Shown here piece by piece: positions 8,180-18,966 of a stretch of 34,586 nucleotides of DNA; position 1 is the first letter of the stretch; each line of letters opens with the position of its first letter. The position numbers and the translations under genes are program-made. Origin of the DNA: Oscillospiraceae bacterium (GTDB lineage: Bacteria; Bacillota; Clostridia; Oscillospirales; Oscillospiraceae); the NCBI GenBank assembly GCA_022792945.1, contig JAAWBZ010000107.1, forward strand, positions 1-34,586, given 5' to 3'. The notes under the pieces are model-generated. The model ran no database searches. It worked only from the letters and a program-made list of their open reading frames with translations, and was not told where the DNA came from.

Positions 8180-11100
8180 AATCCAGGATCTCGTCCAGCG
8201 TCTCGATCAGCTTTTCGATATTGATGGGCTTGGCGATATGGCCGTCCATGCCGCACTGCATGGCCATCTGCCGGTCCTCCTCGAAGGCGTTGGCCGTCAT
8301 GGCGAGGATTGTCACCGATGAAAGCGCCGGGTTTTTCAGCGCACGGATCGCCCTGGTGGCCCCATAGCCGTCCAGCACCGGCATCTGCACATCCATCAGC
8401 ACCAGCCGGTAATACCCCGGCTCCGACTTGGACAGCATATCCACCGCAATCTGCCCGTTGCTGGCCACGTCCACCGTGAAGCCCGCCTCCGTCAGGATGG
8501 TAATGGCAATCTCCTGATTCAGCTCGTTATCCTCCGCCAGCAGGATGCGCCCCGAACGCAGCTGCGCCTGCCGCCGCACCGGCTCTGAGACCCCCTCCTC
8601 CTCGCCGGTGATGGCGCTGAGGCAGCTGCGCAGCTCCGAGAGGAACAGCGGCTTGCTGCAAAACGCCGTCACGCCGGCCTCCTTGGCCTCCTCCTCGATA
8701 TCGGCCCAGTCGTAAGCGGTCAGCACAATGATCGGCACATCCTCGCCCGTCTCCTGCCGGATACGCCGGGCCACCTCCACGCCGTTCATGTCCGGCATCA
8801 GCCAGTCAATGACGTATACACAGTAGCTGTCCCGCCGCATGATCGCCTGCCGCGTGCGCAGTACTGCCTCGCGGCCGGACATGGTCCACTCCGCCCGCAG
8901 CCCCAGCTGCTGAAGCATATAGGACACGCTGTCGCAGGTATTGAAGTCGTCGTCCACCACCAGCGCCCGGCAGTTTTTCAGCGCCGGGATGGTCTGGACC
9001 GACTTCGGCCCGTCGCTCAGCCGCAGCGTCAGAGTGACGTGGAACTCCGTGCCCACCCCCTGGCGGCTGCGGACCTCGATGGTGCCGTTCATCATGTCCA
9101 CAATGTTCTTGGTGATCGCCATGCCCAGGCCCGTGCCCTGGATGCCGCTGATGGTGGAAGTGCGCTCCCTCTCAAAGGGTTCAAAGATGCGGGCCACAAA
9201 CGCCTCGCTCATGCCGATGCCGGTATCCTTGATAACAAACTCGTAGGTGGCGTAGCCCCCCGGCGCGCCGCGCTTCTGGGTGATGCGCATGCTGACAGTA
9301 CCGCCGGAGCCGGTATACTTGATGGAGTTGCTGATGAGGTTCAGGAGCACCTGATTCAGCCGCAGCTTGTCGCAGTACACATCCTCATCCAGCACATCCA
9401 CGGTGTCGATGTAAAAATCCAGCTGCTTGGCGCGGACGTCGGCCTGGACAATGCTGCGCAGCCCGTGGAGGATATCCGGCAGACTGCACAGCGTCTCGTC
9501 CAGGTGCATCTTGCCGCTCTCGATCCGGCTCATGTCCAGCACGTCGTTGATGAGGCTCACCAAGTGGTTGCCGGAGGTCAGGATCTTCTTTAAATACTCC
9601 TCCACCAGCTCCTGCTGGCCGATGTGGGTGATCGCCAGGGTGGTGAAGCCCACGATGGCGTTCATGGGCGTGCGGATGTCGTGGGACATGCTGGAGAGGA
9701 AGGTGCTCTTGGCCTTACTGGCCTGGTTGGCCCGGGTCAGGGCGTCCTGCAGCAGCGAGGTCTTCTGCATCTCCCGCCGGGTCTCGTCGTCCACGTTGCG
9801 GAAGCCCAGCACAATGGAACAGCTGTCCTCCCACGAGCCGGCGCGGACAGCCTTGACCTGATAATAAACGGTCTCACCGCCGATTCTGGCGCGGTAGCTG
9901 ACATACAGCGTGCTGTGCTGGGACAGCTCGTCGATCAGGGACTGGCGCGAGACTGCCCGACGCAGAGTCTCGCGGTCCTCGGCGCAGACAAAGCAGTCTA
10001 TGTAGGCCGTCAGGCTTTCCTCCAGGTCCAGCGTCTCGCCGTAGAACGCCTCAAAGCTCTCTTCCGTCCCCTCGGCGCCGCGCAGCAGCTGTCCGATGCC
10101 AGTCTCCAGGTTAAAGAAGCATACCAAGCTGTAGTCCACGCTGAGGGCGTGAACCAGCTCCATCTGCCGCCGGGTGTTTTCGGTGCGCTCCTGCTGCTCA
10201 CGCAGCTTTTCTGCGGTGCAGTCCAGCAGGAAGCGCTGGCAAAACAGCTCGCCATCCTCCTCCACCAGCTTCACCCGGCCCATGACGTGGCGCATATCGC
10301 CGTTCTTGTGGAGCACACGGTACTCCAGGTTCACCGTGTCTCCCACATTCTGGAGGCTGCGGATCGCCTCGCTCAGGCGGAGCCGGTCCTCCACCACCAC
10401 CGAAGCGGCCACCATGTCAAACCCGTCGTCAATCATCTCCTCTGCCGACTCGTAACCGAGGATCTCCAGCGCCGCGCGGTTGACACTGATGAGACGCACG
10501 CCGTCCAGACTGTGGTACATGACGCCGCAGTCCATCGTGGTAAAAATGGTCTCCAGCGTCCGGTTTTTCTGAATGATCTCCTCCTCATAGGCCCGCTCCT
10601 GTGTGACGTCGATGGCAACGCCCACGGTACCCATCACTGTACCGTCCACATTGTAGAGGGGAGATTTATAGGTAGTCAGCAGCCGCTTGCCCGCGCCGGT
10701 CTGGATGGTCTCCTCCGAGATCAGCGTCTCCCGGCGGGCCATGACCCGCAGCTCGGATTCCACGCAGGCCGGATCGTCCCGCTCCACGTTCCAGATGTAG
10801 GCGTGGCCGCGGCCCTGCACCTGCTCCCTCGTCTTGCCGACGGTCCTGCAGAAGCTGTCGTTAACCTTTTCGTGGATGCCGTTTTTATTTTTATACCAGA
10901 CCAGGTTGGGGACGCTGTTGATGGTGGCATCCAGAAATTGCCGCGCCTCCCACAGGTCCTTTTCACGCTTGATATCCTCCAGCAGGCGGTGGAAGTAAAA
11001 GCGCAGCGCGGCGCCGCCTGCCGAGGCAGGCCAGACGTCCCGGGCGGCGTTCAGGCAATCATCCGGCAGCGGCGCATCACTCAACAGGATCAGCGCTGCG

Positions 11101-11321
11101 TCCGGCCGCTTGGCCGCCGCCATGGCGCGAACCACAGGCGCGGCGTTCTGCCCCCGGAGGTTGATAAGCAGCACGTCGGCAGCGCCCGCCAGACGGGAAT
11201 CGGGCATCGCGCTCTCAGCGAAGCTGTGTGTAAAGCGTTCCAGGGGCGGAACCCGCTGCAGCGTCTCGCGCTCCGCCTGGCTCAGGCCCGCCAGGTAGAG
11301 ACGGATACAGCAATGATACAT
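8178..11321 (-). CDS. Hybrid sensor histidine kinase with PAS domains and two receiver domains
   Basis: A 1047-residue cytoplasmic-looking hybrid kinase with no clear membrane helix. In order: a receiver-like fold without the phospho-Asp (1-110, VLLINLRG); PAS 1 (about 125-245); PAS 2 (about 260-375); a third PAS-like region (about 390-515); HisKA with His547 in MSHDIRTPMNAIVG; HATPase with NLISNSIKY, DTGIGM and GTGLGMAI (about 640-765); receiver 1 with Asp839 (IDWLMPDMNG); receiver 2 with Asp977 (LMDVQMPVLDG) and terminal Lys in AKPI. No DNA-binding output domain and no separate regulator adjoin it. I chose ATG 11321 (AAAGGGAGTG upstream); a GTG seven codons earlier is possible. It has its own promoter and its signal is unknown. 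Confidence 0.93.
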   Translation of the reverse strand: MYHCCIRLYLAGLSQAERETLQRVPPLERFTHSFAESAMPDSRLAGAADVLLINLRGQNAAPVVRAMAAAKRPDAALILLSDAPLPDDCLNAARDVWPASAGGAALRFYFHRLLEDIKREKDLWEARQFLDATINSVPNLVWYKNKNGIHEKVNDSFCRTVGKTREQVQGRGHAYIWNVERDDPACVESELRVMARRETLISEETIQTGAGKRLLTTYKSPLYNVDGTVMGTVGVAIDVTQERAYEEEIIQKNRTLETIFTTMDCGVMYHSLDGVRLISVNRAALEILGYESAEEMIDDGFDMVAASVVVEDRLRLSEAIRSLQNVGDTVNLEYRVLHKNGDMRHVMGRVKLVEEDGELFCQRFLLDCTAEKLREQQERTENTRRQMELVHALSVDYSLVCFFNLETGIGQLLRGAEGTEESFEAFYGETLDLEESLTAYIDCFVCAEDRETLRRAVSRQSLIDELSQHSTLYVSYRARIGGETVYYQVKAVRAGSWEDSCSIVLGFRNVDDETRREMQKTSLLQDALTRANQASKAKSTFLSSMSHDIRTPMNAIVGFTTLAITHIGQQELVEEYLKKILTSGNHLVSLINDVLDMSRIESGKMHLDETLCSLPDILHGLRSIVQADVRAKQLDFYIDTVDVLDEDVYCDKLRLNQVLLNLISNSIKYTGSGGTVSMRITQKRGAPGGYATYEFVIKDTGIGMSEAFVARIFEPFERERTSTISGIQGTGLGMAITKNIVDMMNGTIEVRSRQGVGTEFHVTLTLRLSDGPKSVQTIPALKNCRALVVDDDFNTCDSVSYMLQQLGLRAEWTMSGREAVLRTRQAIMRRDSYCVYVIDWLMPDMNGVEVARRIRQETGEDVPIIVLTAYDWADIEEEAKEAGVTAFCSKPLFLSELRSCLSAITGEEEGVSEPVRRQAQLRSGRILLAEDNELNQEIAITILTEAGFTVDVASNGQIAVDMLSKSEPGYYRLVLMDVQMPVLDGYGATRAIRALKNPALSSVTILAMTANAFEEDRQMAMQCGMDGHIAKPINIEKLIETLDEILD

Positions 11322-11421
11322 GTCGACACTCCCTTTCCGCACGCCCGGCCGGCGCGCCGCGCCCCAGGGCGCGTCCGAAGCCGGAATGGATGCGGTCGAT
11401 TGCTAGGCATACCTATAGGAT

Positions 11422-11450
11422 ATTCTATCAGTGATTCCGCCGCCTGTCAA
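11422..11450 (-). promoter_or_regulatory. Sigma-A promoter for the hybrid kinase
   Basis: Minus strand: perfect TTGACA (11445-11450), 17 bases, TAGAAT (11422-11427). The leader is about 95 bases. It lies in the 207-base gap below the amino acid importer operon. I see no clear terminator after that operon, so some read-through into the kinase is possible. Confidence 0.85.
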
Positions 11451-11528
11451 TCCAATTTCCGCGCGACGTGGACTTTCTGCCGGGAAAAGACCATCCGGGC
11501 GCGGCGGGAGCGGGAACGGCCCCCTCTG

Positions 11529-12314
11529 TCAGCCCTCCGCGTAGCGGGCCAGGAACTGCCGGGTCCGAGCCTCCCTGGGGTGCTCGATGACGTCCTGGGC
11601 CGCGCCCTGCTCCACGATCACACCGGCGTCCATGAAGATCACCTGATCCGCCACATCCCGGGCGAAAGCCATCTCGTGGGTCACGATGATCATCGTCGTC
11701 TTTTTCTCCGCCAGGGACCGGATCACCCGCAGCACCTCGCCGGTCAGCTCCGGGTCCAGGGCCGAGGTGGGCTCGTCGAAGCACAGAATATCCGGGTGTA
11801 GCGCCAGCGCCCGCGCTATGGCCACCCGCTGCTGCTGCCCGCCGGAGAGCTGATGGGGATAGTGGTCCGCCCGCTGGGCCAGGCCGATCTGGGCCAGCAG
11901 CTCCCGGCCCTCGGCCAGGATCTGCTGGTGGATGGCCGTCCGGTTCTGCTTGTAGTCCGTCCGCTCTTTTGCCAGCAGCTCCTTGGCCAGCGTCACGTTC
12001 TGCAGCGCCGTATACTGGGGAAACAGGTGGAACGCCTGGAACACCATGCCGAAGTGCAGCCGCTTTTTCCGCACGTCGGCCTCCCGCTGCGTGGCGGGGT
12101 CCCGGGCGTCGAAGATGCACTGGCCGTCCACCAGGATGCGCCCGCCGCTGGGCTGCTCCAGGAAGTTCAGGCACCGCAGTAGCGTCGTCTTGCCGCTACC
12201 GGAGGAACCGATGATGGCCAGCGCCTGGCCGCGCTCCATGGAAAAGCTGATGTCCCGGAGCACCTGGGTCGTGCCGAAGTGCTTCTGGATGTTTTGTACG
12301 TCTAAAATTGCCAT
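11529..12314 (-). CDS. Polar amino acid ABC importer, ATP-binding subunit (GlnQ/HisP type)
   Basis: This cytoplasmic ATPase powers the importer formed with the permease and binding protein encoded just upstream. It has 261 residues, slightly longer than the typical 240-250. Motifs: Walker A GSSGSGKT (36-43), Q-loop VFQAFHLFPQ, signature LSGGQQQR (about 155), Walker B ILCFDEPTSALD and the switch His in VTHEM. The Q-loop wording and FPQYTALQNV are characteristic of the polar amino acid (PAAT) family. The start is ATG with GAGGAGGCG upstream, 12 bases after the permease stop. It is the last gene of the three-gene operon. The substrate amino acid cannot be told. Confidence 0.95.
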   Translation of the reverse strand: MAILDVQNIQKHFGTTQVLRDISFSMERGQALAIIGSSGSGKTTLLRCLNFLEQPSGGRILVDGQCIFDARDPATQREADVRKKRLHFGMVFQAFHLFPQYTALQNVTLAKELLAKERTDYKQNRTAIHQQILAEGRELLAQIGLAQRADHYPHQLSGGQQQRVAIARALALHPDILCFDEPTSALDPELTGEVLRVIRSLAEKKTTMIIVTHEMAFARDVADQVIFMDAGVIVEQGAAQDVIEHPREARTRQFLARYAEG

Positions 12315-12326
12315 TTCATCGCCTCC

Positions 12327-13016
12327 TCACCGGAAAAACTCCAGCTTCTTTTCCAGCTTGTTCAGCAGCAGCGTGGCGATGCCGCTGAACACCAGATAAT
12401 ACACCGCCGTGAAGAACAGCGGCCACACCAGGCCCGCGTAGCCCTGGTTGCCCTTCATGAACGACTCGCCCATCCAGATGACCTCCTGCAGGGCGATGAC
12501 CCGGGCCAGAGAGGTGTCCTTGACCAGGGTGATGACCTCGTTGGACATGGGCGGGACGATGCGCTTGATCATTTGCAGCAGCGTGACCCTGAAGAAAATC
12601 TGCCGCCGGGTCATGCCCAGCACCTGTCCGGCCTCCTGCTGGCCCGCGGGGACGCTCTGGATGCCGCCGCGGTAGATCTCGGAGAAATAGCAAGCGTAGT
12701 TGATCACAAACGCCACACACACAGCCATCATGCGCCCATGCTCGCCGCTGGGCCAGCTGAACCATTTCTTGATGCCGGGGATGTAAAAGAGCGCGATGAT
12801 CTGGAGCACCAGCGGCGTCCCGCGGATGATCCAAACCACCGTGCGGGTGAGCCAGCGCAGGGGCGGGATGCGGCTCATGGAGCCGAAGGAGATGATGAGT
12901 CCCAGGGGAATGGCCCCGATCAGGGTGATGCAGAACAGCTCCAGCGTCTTGAGGAAGCCGCTGTTCAGCGCGGACAGCACGGTCCGGAATACGTCGGAAG
13001 TGAAAAATGCGGCCAT
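12327..13016 (-). CDS. Polar amino acid ABC importer, permease subunit
   Basis: A 229-residue inner-membrane protein with about five helices, of the HisMQ/GlnP family. The EAA loop that docks to the ATPase is seen as QEAGQVLGMTRRQIFFRVTL, and RGTPLVLQI is the family signature near the first third. A single permease gene suggests a homodimer. The start at 13016 has GGAGAAAGGA upstream. It lies between the binding-protein gene (84 bases upstream, separated by a hairpin) and the ATPase gene (12 bases downstream). Confidence 0.95.
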   Translation of the reverse strand: MAAFFTSDVFRTVLSALNSGFLKTLELFCITLIGAIPLGLIISFGSMSRIPPLRWLTRTVVWIIRGTPLVLQIIALFYIPGIKKWFSWPSGEHGRMMAVCVAFVINYACYFSEIYRGGIQSVPAGQQEAGQVLGMTRRQIFFRVTLLQMIKRIVPPMSNEVITLVKDTSLARVIALQEVIWMGESFMKGNQGYAGLVWPLFFTAVYYLVFSGIATLLLNKLEKKLEFFR

Positions 13017-13054
13017 AAAATCGTCCTTTCTCCGTGGTTGGGAAAGTCACCGAA

Positions 13055-13083
13055 AGGCAGAGGACGCGCAGCGTCCTCTGCCT
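13055..13083. other. Intercistronic hairpin between binding-protein and permease genes
   Basis: A perfect 13-bp stem, AGGCAGAGGACGC-GCA-GCGTCCTCTGCCT, directly after the binding-protein gene. No T-run follows on the minus strand, so it probably protects the 3' end of the upstream message or causes partial attenuation, giving more binding protein than permease. This is inferred from known ABC operons. Confidence 0.7.
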
Positions 13084-13100
13084 CGGGAAAGCAGGCGGTG

Positions 13101-14030
13101 TTACTCCAGAACGACAGACTCCTGGAGTCCGTAGGTCTCGGCCACCTCACGCAGGGTGCCGTCCTCGATCTTCTCAGCCAGGAACGTGTTGAGCGCCCCG
13201 GCCAGGTCCGAGCCCTTGCGGAAGCCCACGCCGTACTCCTCCGACGTCAGGCCCTGAAGCTCGTTGAGGTTGAGGGCGATGGTGAGGTCCTCGTAGCTGG
13301 TGCCCTCGCCGATCATGGCGCCGGCCATCAAAAGATCGATGACCGCGGCGTCGGCGGTGCCGGCGGAGACCTCCATCAGCGTATTGGACTGGGCCTGGAC
13401 CGGCACAGTGGCCGCGCCCAGCGCCTCGGCGGCGTCCTCGCCGGCGGAGCCGGACTCCACGGCGATGGTCAGGCCCTCCAGGGAGGTCAGGCCCTCAAAG
13501 TCCGCAGCCTTTCCGGCGGGCACCACCAGCACCTGGGCGTTGAGGCAGTAGGGGTTGGAGACCTCCATGGCGGCGCGCACCTCATCGTTGAGGGTCATGC
13601 CGTTCCACACGCAGTCGATGCTGCCGGAGTCCAGCTCCATGACCTTGTAATCCCAGGTGATCTCGGTGAACTCCACGGCGACGCCCAGGGACTCGGCGAA
13701 GAGCTTGGCCATGTCGGCGTCGAAGCCGATCCACTCATCGCTGCCCTCGGCGCGGTAGTCCATGGGCGCGAAGTCGGTGATGCCCACCACCAGGGTACCC
13801 TTGTTCTGCACGCTGGCCAGATCGCTGGTGCTGCCGGCGGCGTCCTCGGCGTTGTCGTCGGCGGGCTCCACACTGCCGGCATCATCGGGGGTGGTATCCG
13901 CCGGGGCGTCGGGGGCGTCGTCGGTGTCCTGGGGCGCGTTGGCGGCGGGTTCCTGGGCGTCATTCCCGCCGCAGGCGGCCATGGCGAACGCCATCGCCAG
14001 CACCAGCAGCAGGGCAATCAGCTTTTTCAT
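13101..14030 (-). CDS. Polar amino acid ABC importer, substrate-binding lipoprotein
   Basis: The 309-residue product captures the amino acid outside the cell and hands it to the permease. It has a lipoprotein signal MKKLIALLLVLAMAFAMAAC with the lipidated Cys at position 20, then an Asp/Ala/Pro-rich linker to about residue 68. The SBP family 3 fold follows: LVVGITDFAPMDYR, WIGFDADMAKLFAESLGV, DCVWNGMTLNDEVRAAMEVSNPY. The start ATG at 14030 is preceded by TTGGAGG; an upstream in-frame ATG would bury the signal peptide behind 11 extra residues and is rejected. First gene of its operon, with a strong promoter. Confidence 0.95.
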   Translation of the reverse strand: MKKLIALLLVLAMAFAMAACGGNDAQEPAANAPQDTDDAPDAPADTTPDDAGSVEPADDNAEDAAGSTSDLASVQNKGTLVVGITDFAPMDYRAEGSDEWIGFDADMAKLFAESLGVAVEFTEITWDYKVMELDSGSIDCVWNGMTLNDEVRAAMEVSNPYCLNAQVLVVPAGKAADFEGLTSLEGLTIAVESGSAGEDAAEALGAATVPVQAQSNTLMEVSAGTADAAVIDLLMAGAMIGEGTSYEDLTIALNLNELQGLTSEEYGVGFRKGSDLAGALNTFLAEKIEDGTLREVAETYGLQESVVLE

Positions 14031-14084
14031 GTACAGATCCTCCAAATATTTCCCAGCGGACATGCCGCCGTATGATTCGGTAGT

Positions 14085-14113
14085 ATTTTATCATGCTAAA
14101 GCGCTAATGTAAA
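14085..14113 (-). promoter_or_regulatory. Promoter of the amino acid importer operon
   Basis: Minus strand: TTTACA (14108-14113, 5/6), 17 bases, TAAAAT (14085-14090, 5/6). It lies about 55 bases before the binding-protein start codon. The surrounding gap 14031-14256 otherwise holds only the glmS terminator and a short hairpin AAAAAGC-AGGA-GCTTTTT (14142-14159). Confidence 0.8.
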
Positions 14114-14187
14114 GAAGCCATAAGTGATGAATTCGCGTTTAAAAAGCAGGAGCTTTTTGGTGGAAACCACGAATCCCCGCTTTCGGC

Positions 14188-14217
14188 AAAAAAAGCGCGC
14201 CGGAAATCTCCGGCGCG
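14188..14217 (-). terminator. Terminator of the helicase-glmS operon
   Basis: Stem CGCGCCGGA (14196-14204) with TCCGGCGCG (14209-14217), a 4-base loop, followed on the minus strand by seven Ts. It lies 40 bases past the glmS stop codon. Confidence 0.93.
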
Positions 14218-14256
14218 ACTTTGAGCCCTATTGAGCATGACTTTCCCGGGAAATCC

Positions 14257-16098
<1,842 letters not shown>

Positions 16099-16118
16099 GG
16101 GAAACGCTCCTTTCTAAA

Positions 16119-16718
16119 CTACGCCCTGCACTTGGAGAAGTGCAGAAGAGATAAAATGCCGATGGGACAGAAGTACGCGCACCAGAATTCCAGCAGCGCC
16201 GTACCCACCCATGCGGGGCTGTCCGCCCGGAACACGCCCAACACCGGCATAATCAGGCAGGAGAAAAAGAACACTCCGTGGATCAGCAGCAGCGCCCGCA
16301 GGGCGCGGTCCGCCCGGGACTTTTTTCGGATGGTCAGACCGGCGAAGAAGGTGGACAGAGCCATCAGCGCATAGCCCAGCAGGTCCAGATTGAAAAAGAG
16401 GCCCATTTTCTGGAAATCCAGCAGCGACGCCGCCTGATCTGTCAGCGCCTCCAGGCGCACAGTGGTCAGCTGGGTGAAGTAGACCAGCAGGATCACCGCC
16501 GCGTACACCGCCGAGAGCGCCAGCGAGAGATACCCCGCCAGCTTCACCGGCCGCTCGGCAAAATAGGCAAAGGCGCAAGCCATGCCCACGTAGCCAAAGG
16601 CGATGAACATGGACGAGAAATAGCTGCCGGCGCCGAACCCAGCCAGCATGGACGCCGCAAAGCCCAGCACCGCGGTGAGATTGACCGCCGCGGCGGTCAT
16701 GGCGATTTTTCGATTCAT
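16119..16718 (-). CDS. Uncharacterised membrane protein, about six helices
   Basis: I do not recognise this 199-residue protein. It is strongly hydrophobic with about six membrane segments (roughly residues 7-27, 35-52, 60-80, 105-127, 140-160 and 170-190), basic loops such as IRKKSRADRALR, and no signal peptidase site or catalytic motif that I can name. The start codon directly abuts the dprA-like stop (TGA-ATG). The glmS start lies 20 bases downstream, so it is translated as part of the operon. The AAGGAAG ribosome site is moderate. A role in envelope physiology would suit the glmS neighbour, but nothing in the sequence shows it. Confidence 0.8.
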   Translation of the reverse strand: MNRKIAMTAAAVNLTAVLGFAASMLAGFGAGSYFSSMFIAFGYVGMACAFAYFAERPVKLAGYLSLALSAVYAAVILLVYFTQLTTVRLEALTDQAASLLDFQKMGLFFNLDLLGYALMALSTFFAGLTIRKKSRADRALRALLLIHGVFFFSCLIMPVLGVFRADSPAWVGTALLEFWCAYFCPIGILSLLHFSKCRA

Positions 16719-17630
16719 TCAGCTTCCTTTCTCCTCAAAGCGCGCGCAAAACAGCCCCAGCTGGTCCGGCTGGAGCGCCCGGATGGACGTCAGGCGGTCC
16801 ACCGCCGTGGCGCCGCGGGCGATCAGCGCCTTGGCGCCCGGCGAGCCGTCGTCATGAACGCAGAGCTGGGACCAGCCGCGGCGCAGGTTCTCCGCCGCGC
16901 CCTGCCAGGTGCCGCCGCGCTCGAAGCCGGTCTGGGCGATCAGCGTGCGGCCGCCCAGCATATGGATATAGCGGTTCCGTGCGCAGGCCCGGGCCGCGGA
17001 AAAAGGCAGGTCCCAGCCCCCCTCGCTGCACACCAGGCAGCGAGGCCCCGCCAGATTCCGCCGGCGGCGCAGCTGGTCCGGGACAAACACCACCGCCCGG
17101 CCGCCATGCTCCAGGCACGCCGCCAGGGCGGCGCTGTCGGCTCCAACGGCCCCGCCGGTAACCAGAGTAAACCCTTCCGCCGCCGCCAGGCGGCCCGCCT
17201 GCCGGGCAAAGGCCCCGCCCGCCGCCGTCAGCCGCCGGGAGCCAGCCAGCCCCACAAAGGGACCGCGCAGCAGCGCCGGGTCCCCGGCGCAGAAAAACAC
17301 TGGCGGGCACGCCGCGCCCAGCTTCTCCCGCAGCGCCGCGGGATAGCCGGGGGTGAGGCGGGTCAGCGGGAAAAGCCCCAGCTGCCGCGCCGCCTCCAGA
17401 TAGCCGTCCAAGGCCCGCTCCCGGCTTAAAAGCCCCACAATCTCCGCGGCCTCCGCCGGTGCGCAGCCCAAATCCAGCAGGGCCGCCGCCGTCACGTCTC
17501 CCTCCCCTGCCCCGGGGCCTTGCAGGACGCGGCGCTGCAAATCGCGGAAGGCGGCGGCGCTCAGGGGCCGCGCCGTCCCGCCGCCCATGCCGCAGCACAG
17601 CAGCAGGATGCCCCGCTCGGACGCCGTCAT
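16719..17630 (-). CDS. DprA/Smf-like DNA-processing protein, divergent and without C-terminal domain
   Basis: The 303-residue protein has a DprA-type Rossmann core: YPAALREKLGAACPPVFFCAGD, FVGLAGSRRLTAAG, TLVTGGAVGADSAAL (for the usual LVSGGARGID) and RNRYIHMLGG for the usual NRxIxGLS. DprA loads RecA onto single-stranded DNA in transformation, and Smf homologues occur widely in non-competent bacteria. Residues 1-85 are a variable N-terminal part. The winged-helix tail (DML1-like) seen in many DprA proteins is missing. The altered motifs leave room for another nucleotide-binding role. The start ATG overlaps the helicase stop (ATGA), so translation is coupled, and the stop abuts the next start. 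It is very GC-rich, but so are its neighbours. Confidence 0.75.
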   Translation of the reverse strand: MTASERGILLLCCGMGGGTARPLSAAAFRDLQRRVLQGPGAGEGDVTAAALLDLGCAPAEAAEIVGLLSRERALDGYLEAARQLGLFPLTRLTPGYPAALREKLGAACPPVFFCAGDPALLRGPFVGLAGSRRLTAAGGAFARQAGRLAAAEGFTLVTGGAVGADSAALAACLEHGGRAVVFVPDQLRRRRNLAGPRCLVCSEGGWDLPFSAARACARNRYIHMLGGRTLIAQTGFERGGTWQGAAENLRRGWSQLCVHDDGSPGAKALIARGATAVDRLTSIRALQPDQLGLFCARFEEKGS

Positions 17631-18814
17631 CTGTAGCGCTTCTTGATGACGGGCTTTTTGACCTCCTGGGGAACCAGGGTGCCGTCCTCGAGAAACTTCA
17701 TGGGCTGCACGGTGAAGTGGCAGTATTTAGAAATCTCATCCAGCTTCGCCTGCTCCGGGAAGGTGCCCACAATGGACCACGCCACGCCCTTTTTCTTGGC
17801 CCGGCCGGTGCGGCCGATGCGGTGGATATAGTATTCGTTCTCCTCTGGCACGTCGTAGTTGACCACGCAGTCCACGTCGTCCACGTCGATGCCCCGGGAG
17901 GCCACGTCGGTGGCGATGAGCACCGCCACCTTGCCGGCACGGAAGGCCTGCATATTCTTCTCCCGCTGCTGCTGGCGGATATCGCCGTGGATGCAGTCGG
18001 CGCTGACGCCGGCGCGGCGGAGATCGTCGCTCAGACGCTGGCACATGACCTTGGTGTTGCAGAATACAATGACCCGGTCGTACTGGAGCGTCCGCAGCAG
18101 CCGCAGCAGCGCCTCGGTCTTGGCCAGGGGCGAGACGGTGATGGCGTACTGGTCGATGTCGGGCCGGTCCTCGGCCTCGGGGCGAACGGTGATCTCCACT
18201 TCGTCCCGCTGGTACATCCACGAGACGGTCATGACCTCCTGGGAGATGGTGGCGGAGAAGAGGCCCATATTGGTCTTGTTCTTGATCTTGTCCAGGATGC
18301 CTGTGACGTCCTTGAAGAAGCCCATGTCCAGCATCCGGTCGGCCTCGTCCAGGACCACGGTCTTGATCTTGTCCAGACGGAGGTTGCGGTGGCGGTAGTG
18401 GTCCATAAGCCGCCCGGGGGTTGCCACCACGATCTGGGGATTTTTCTTGAGAGCCTTCACCTGGGTCTCGATCCTCTGCCCGCCGTAGACCACCGCCACG
18501 CGGATGTCCTTGTAATAGGCCAGGAGGCCCCGCAGCTCGTCGCAGATCTGAATGGCCAGCTCCCGGGTGGGGGCCAGGATGAGGCCCTGGAGGTCCGGGC
18601 AGGCGGCGTCGATGTGCTCGATCATGGGGATGCCGAAGGCAAAGGTCTTGCCGGTACCGGTGGGTGCCTTGGCAATGACGTCCTTCCAAGCCATGAGGGG
18701 CGGAATGGCCTCGGCCTGGACGCGGGTGGGATAGCCATAGCCCTTCTTCTCCAGGGCCATTAGGATTTCCTCGGAAAGGCCGAGCTCCTGAAAGCTGATG
18801 TTTGTCGTATCCAT
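17627..18814 (-). CDS. DEAD-box ATP-dependent RNA helicase
   Basis: The protein unwinds short RNA duplexes, typically in ribosome assembly or mRNA turnover. All motifs are present: Q motif FQELGL...PTRVQAEAIP, motif I APTGTGKT (50-57), Ia PTRELA, Ib TPGR, II DEAD, III SAT, IV VIVFCNTK, V ATDVASRGIDVDD and VI YIHRIGRTGRA. At 395 residues it has only a short basic tail (KKPVIKKRYR) and lacks the RNA-binding domains of DbpA/YxiN or CsdA, so I give no gene symbol. It is the first gene of the operon ending in glmS, with a strong extended -10 promoter. Confidence 0.95.
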   Translation of the reverse strand: MDTTNISFQELGLSEEILMALEKKGYGYPTRVQAEAIPPLMAWKDVIAKAPTGTGKTFAFGIPMIEHIDAACPDLQGLILAPTRELAIQICDELRGLLAYYKDIRVAVVYGGQRIETQVKALKKNPQIVVATPGRLMDHYRHRNLRLDKIKTVVLDEADRMLDMGFFKDVTGILDKIKNKTNMGLFSATISQEVMTVSWMYQRDEVEITVRPEAEDRPDIDQYAITVSPLAKTEALLRLLRTLQYDRVIVFCNTKVMCQRLSDDLRRAGVSADCIHGDIRQQQREKNMQAFRAGKVAVLIATDVASRGIDVDDVDCVVNYDVPEENEYYIHRIGRTGRAKKKGVAWSIVGTFPEQAKLDEISKYCHFTVQPMKFLEDGTLVPQEVKKPVIKKRYR

Positions 18815-18851
18815 AGGTAATCACAATTCCTTCTATTTCATGAACTCAGCT

Positions 18852-18880
18852 ATTATACCAGCTTTTTTCGATTCTTGCAA
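18852..18880 (-). promoter_or_regulatory. Promoter of the helicase-dprA-like-glmS operon
   Basis: Minus strand: TTGCAA (18875-18880), 17 bases, perfect TATAAT (18852-18857) preceded by TGG, an extended -10. The leader is about 30 bases. Confidence 0.85.
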
Positions 18881-18920
18881 CCATGCCTTGCGCGGGATCG
18901 CAAATCGCGGACAAACAAAC

Positions 18921-18956
18921 GCCGGAAGGCCCTGAATGGGGCCCTCCGGCATTTTT
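18921..18956 (-). terminator. Terminator after aminotransferase 1
   Basis: Stem GCCGGAAGGCCC (18921-18932) with GGGCCCTCCGGC (18939-18950), one wobble. On the minus strand it is followed by GTTTGTTTG; on the plus strand by ATTTTT. It separates the aminotransferase from the helicase promoter. Confidence 0.8.
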
Positions 18957-18966
18957 CAAGTTATTT

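Noticed and set aside
16099-16118. glmS ribozyme
   Set aside because: Only 20 bases separate glmS from the preceding gene, too short for the ribozyme of about 150 bases.
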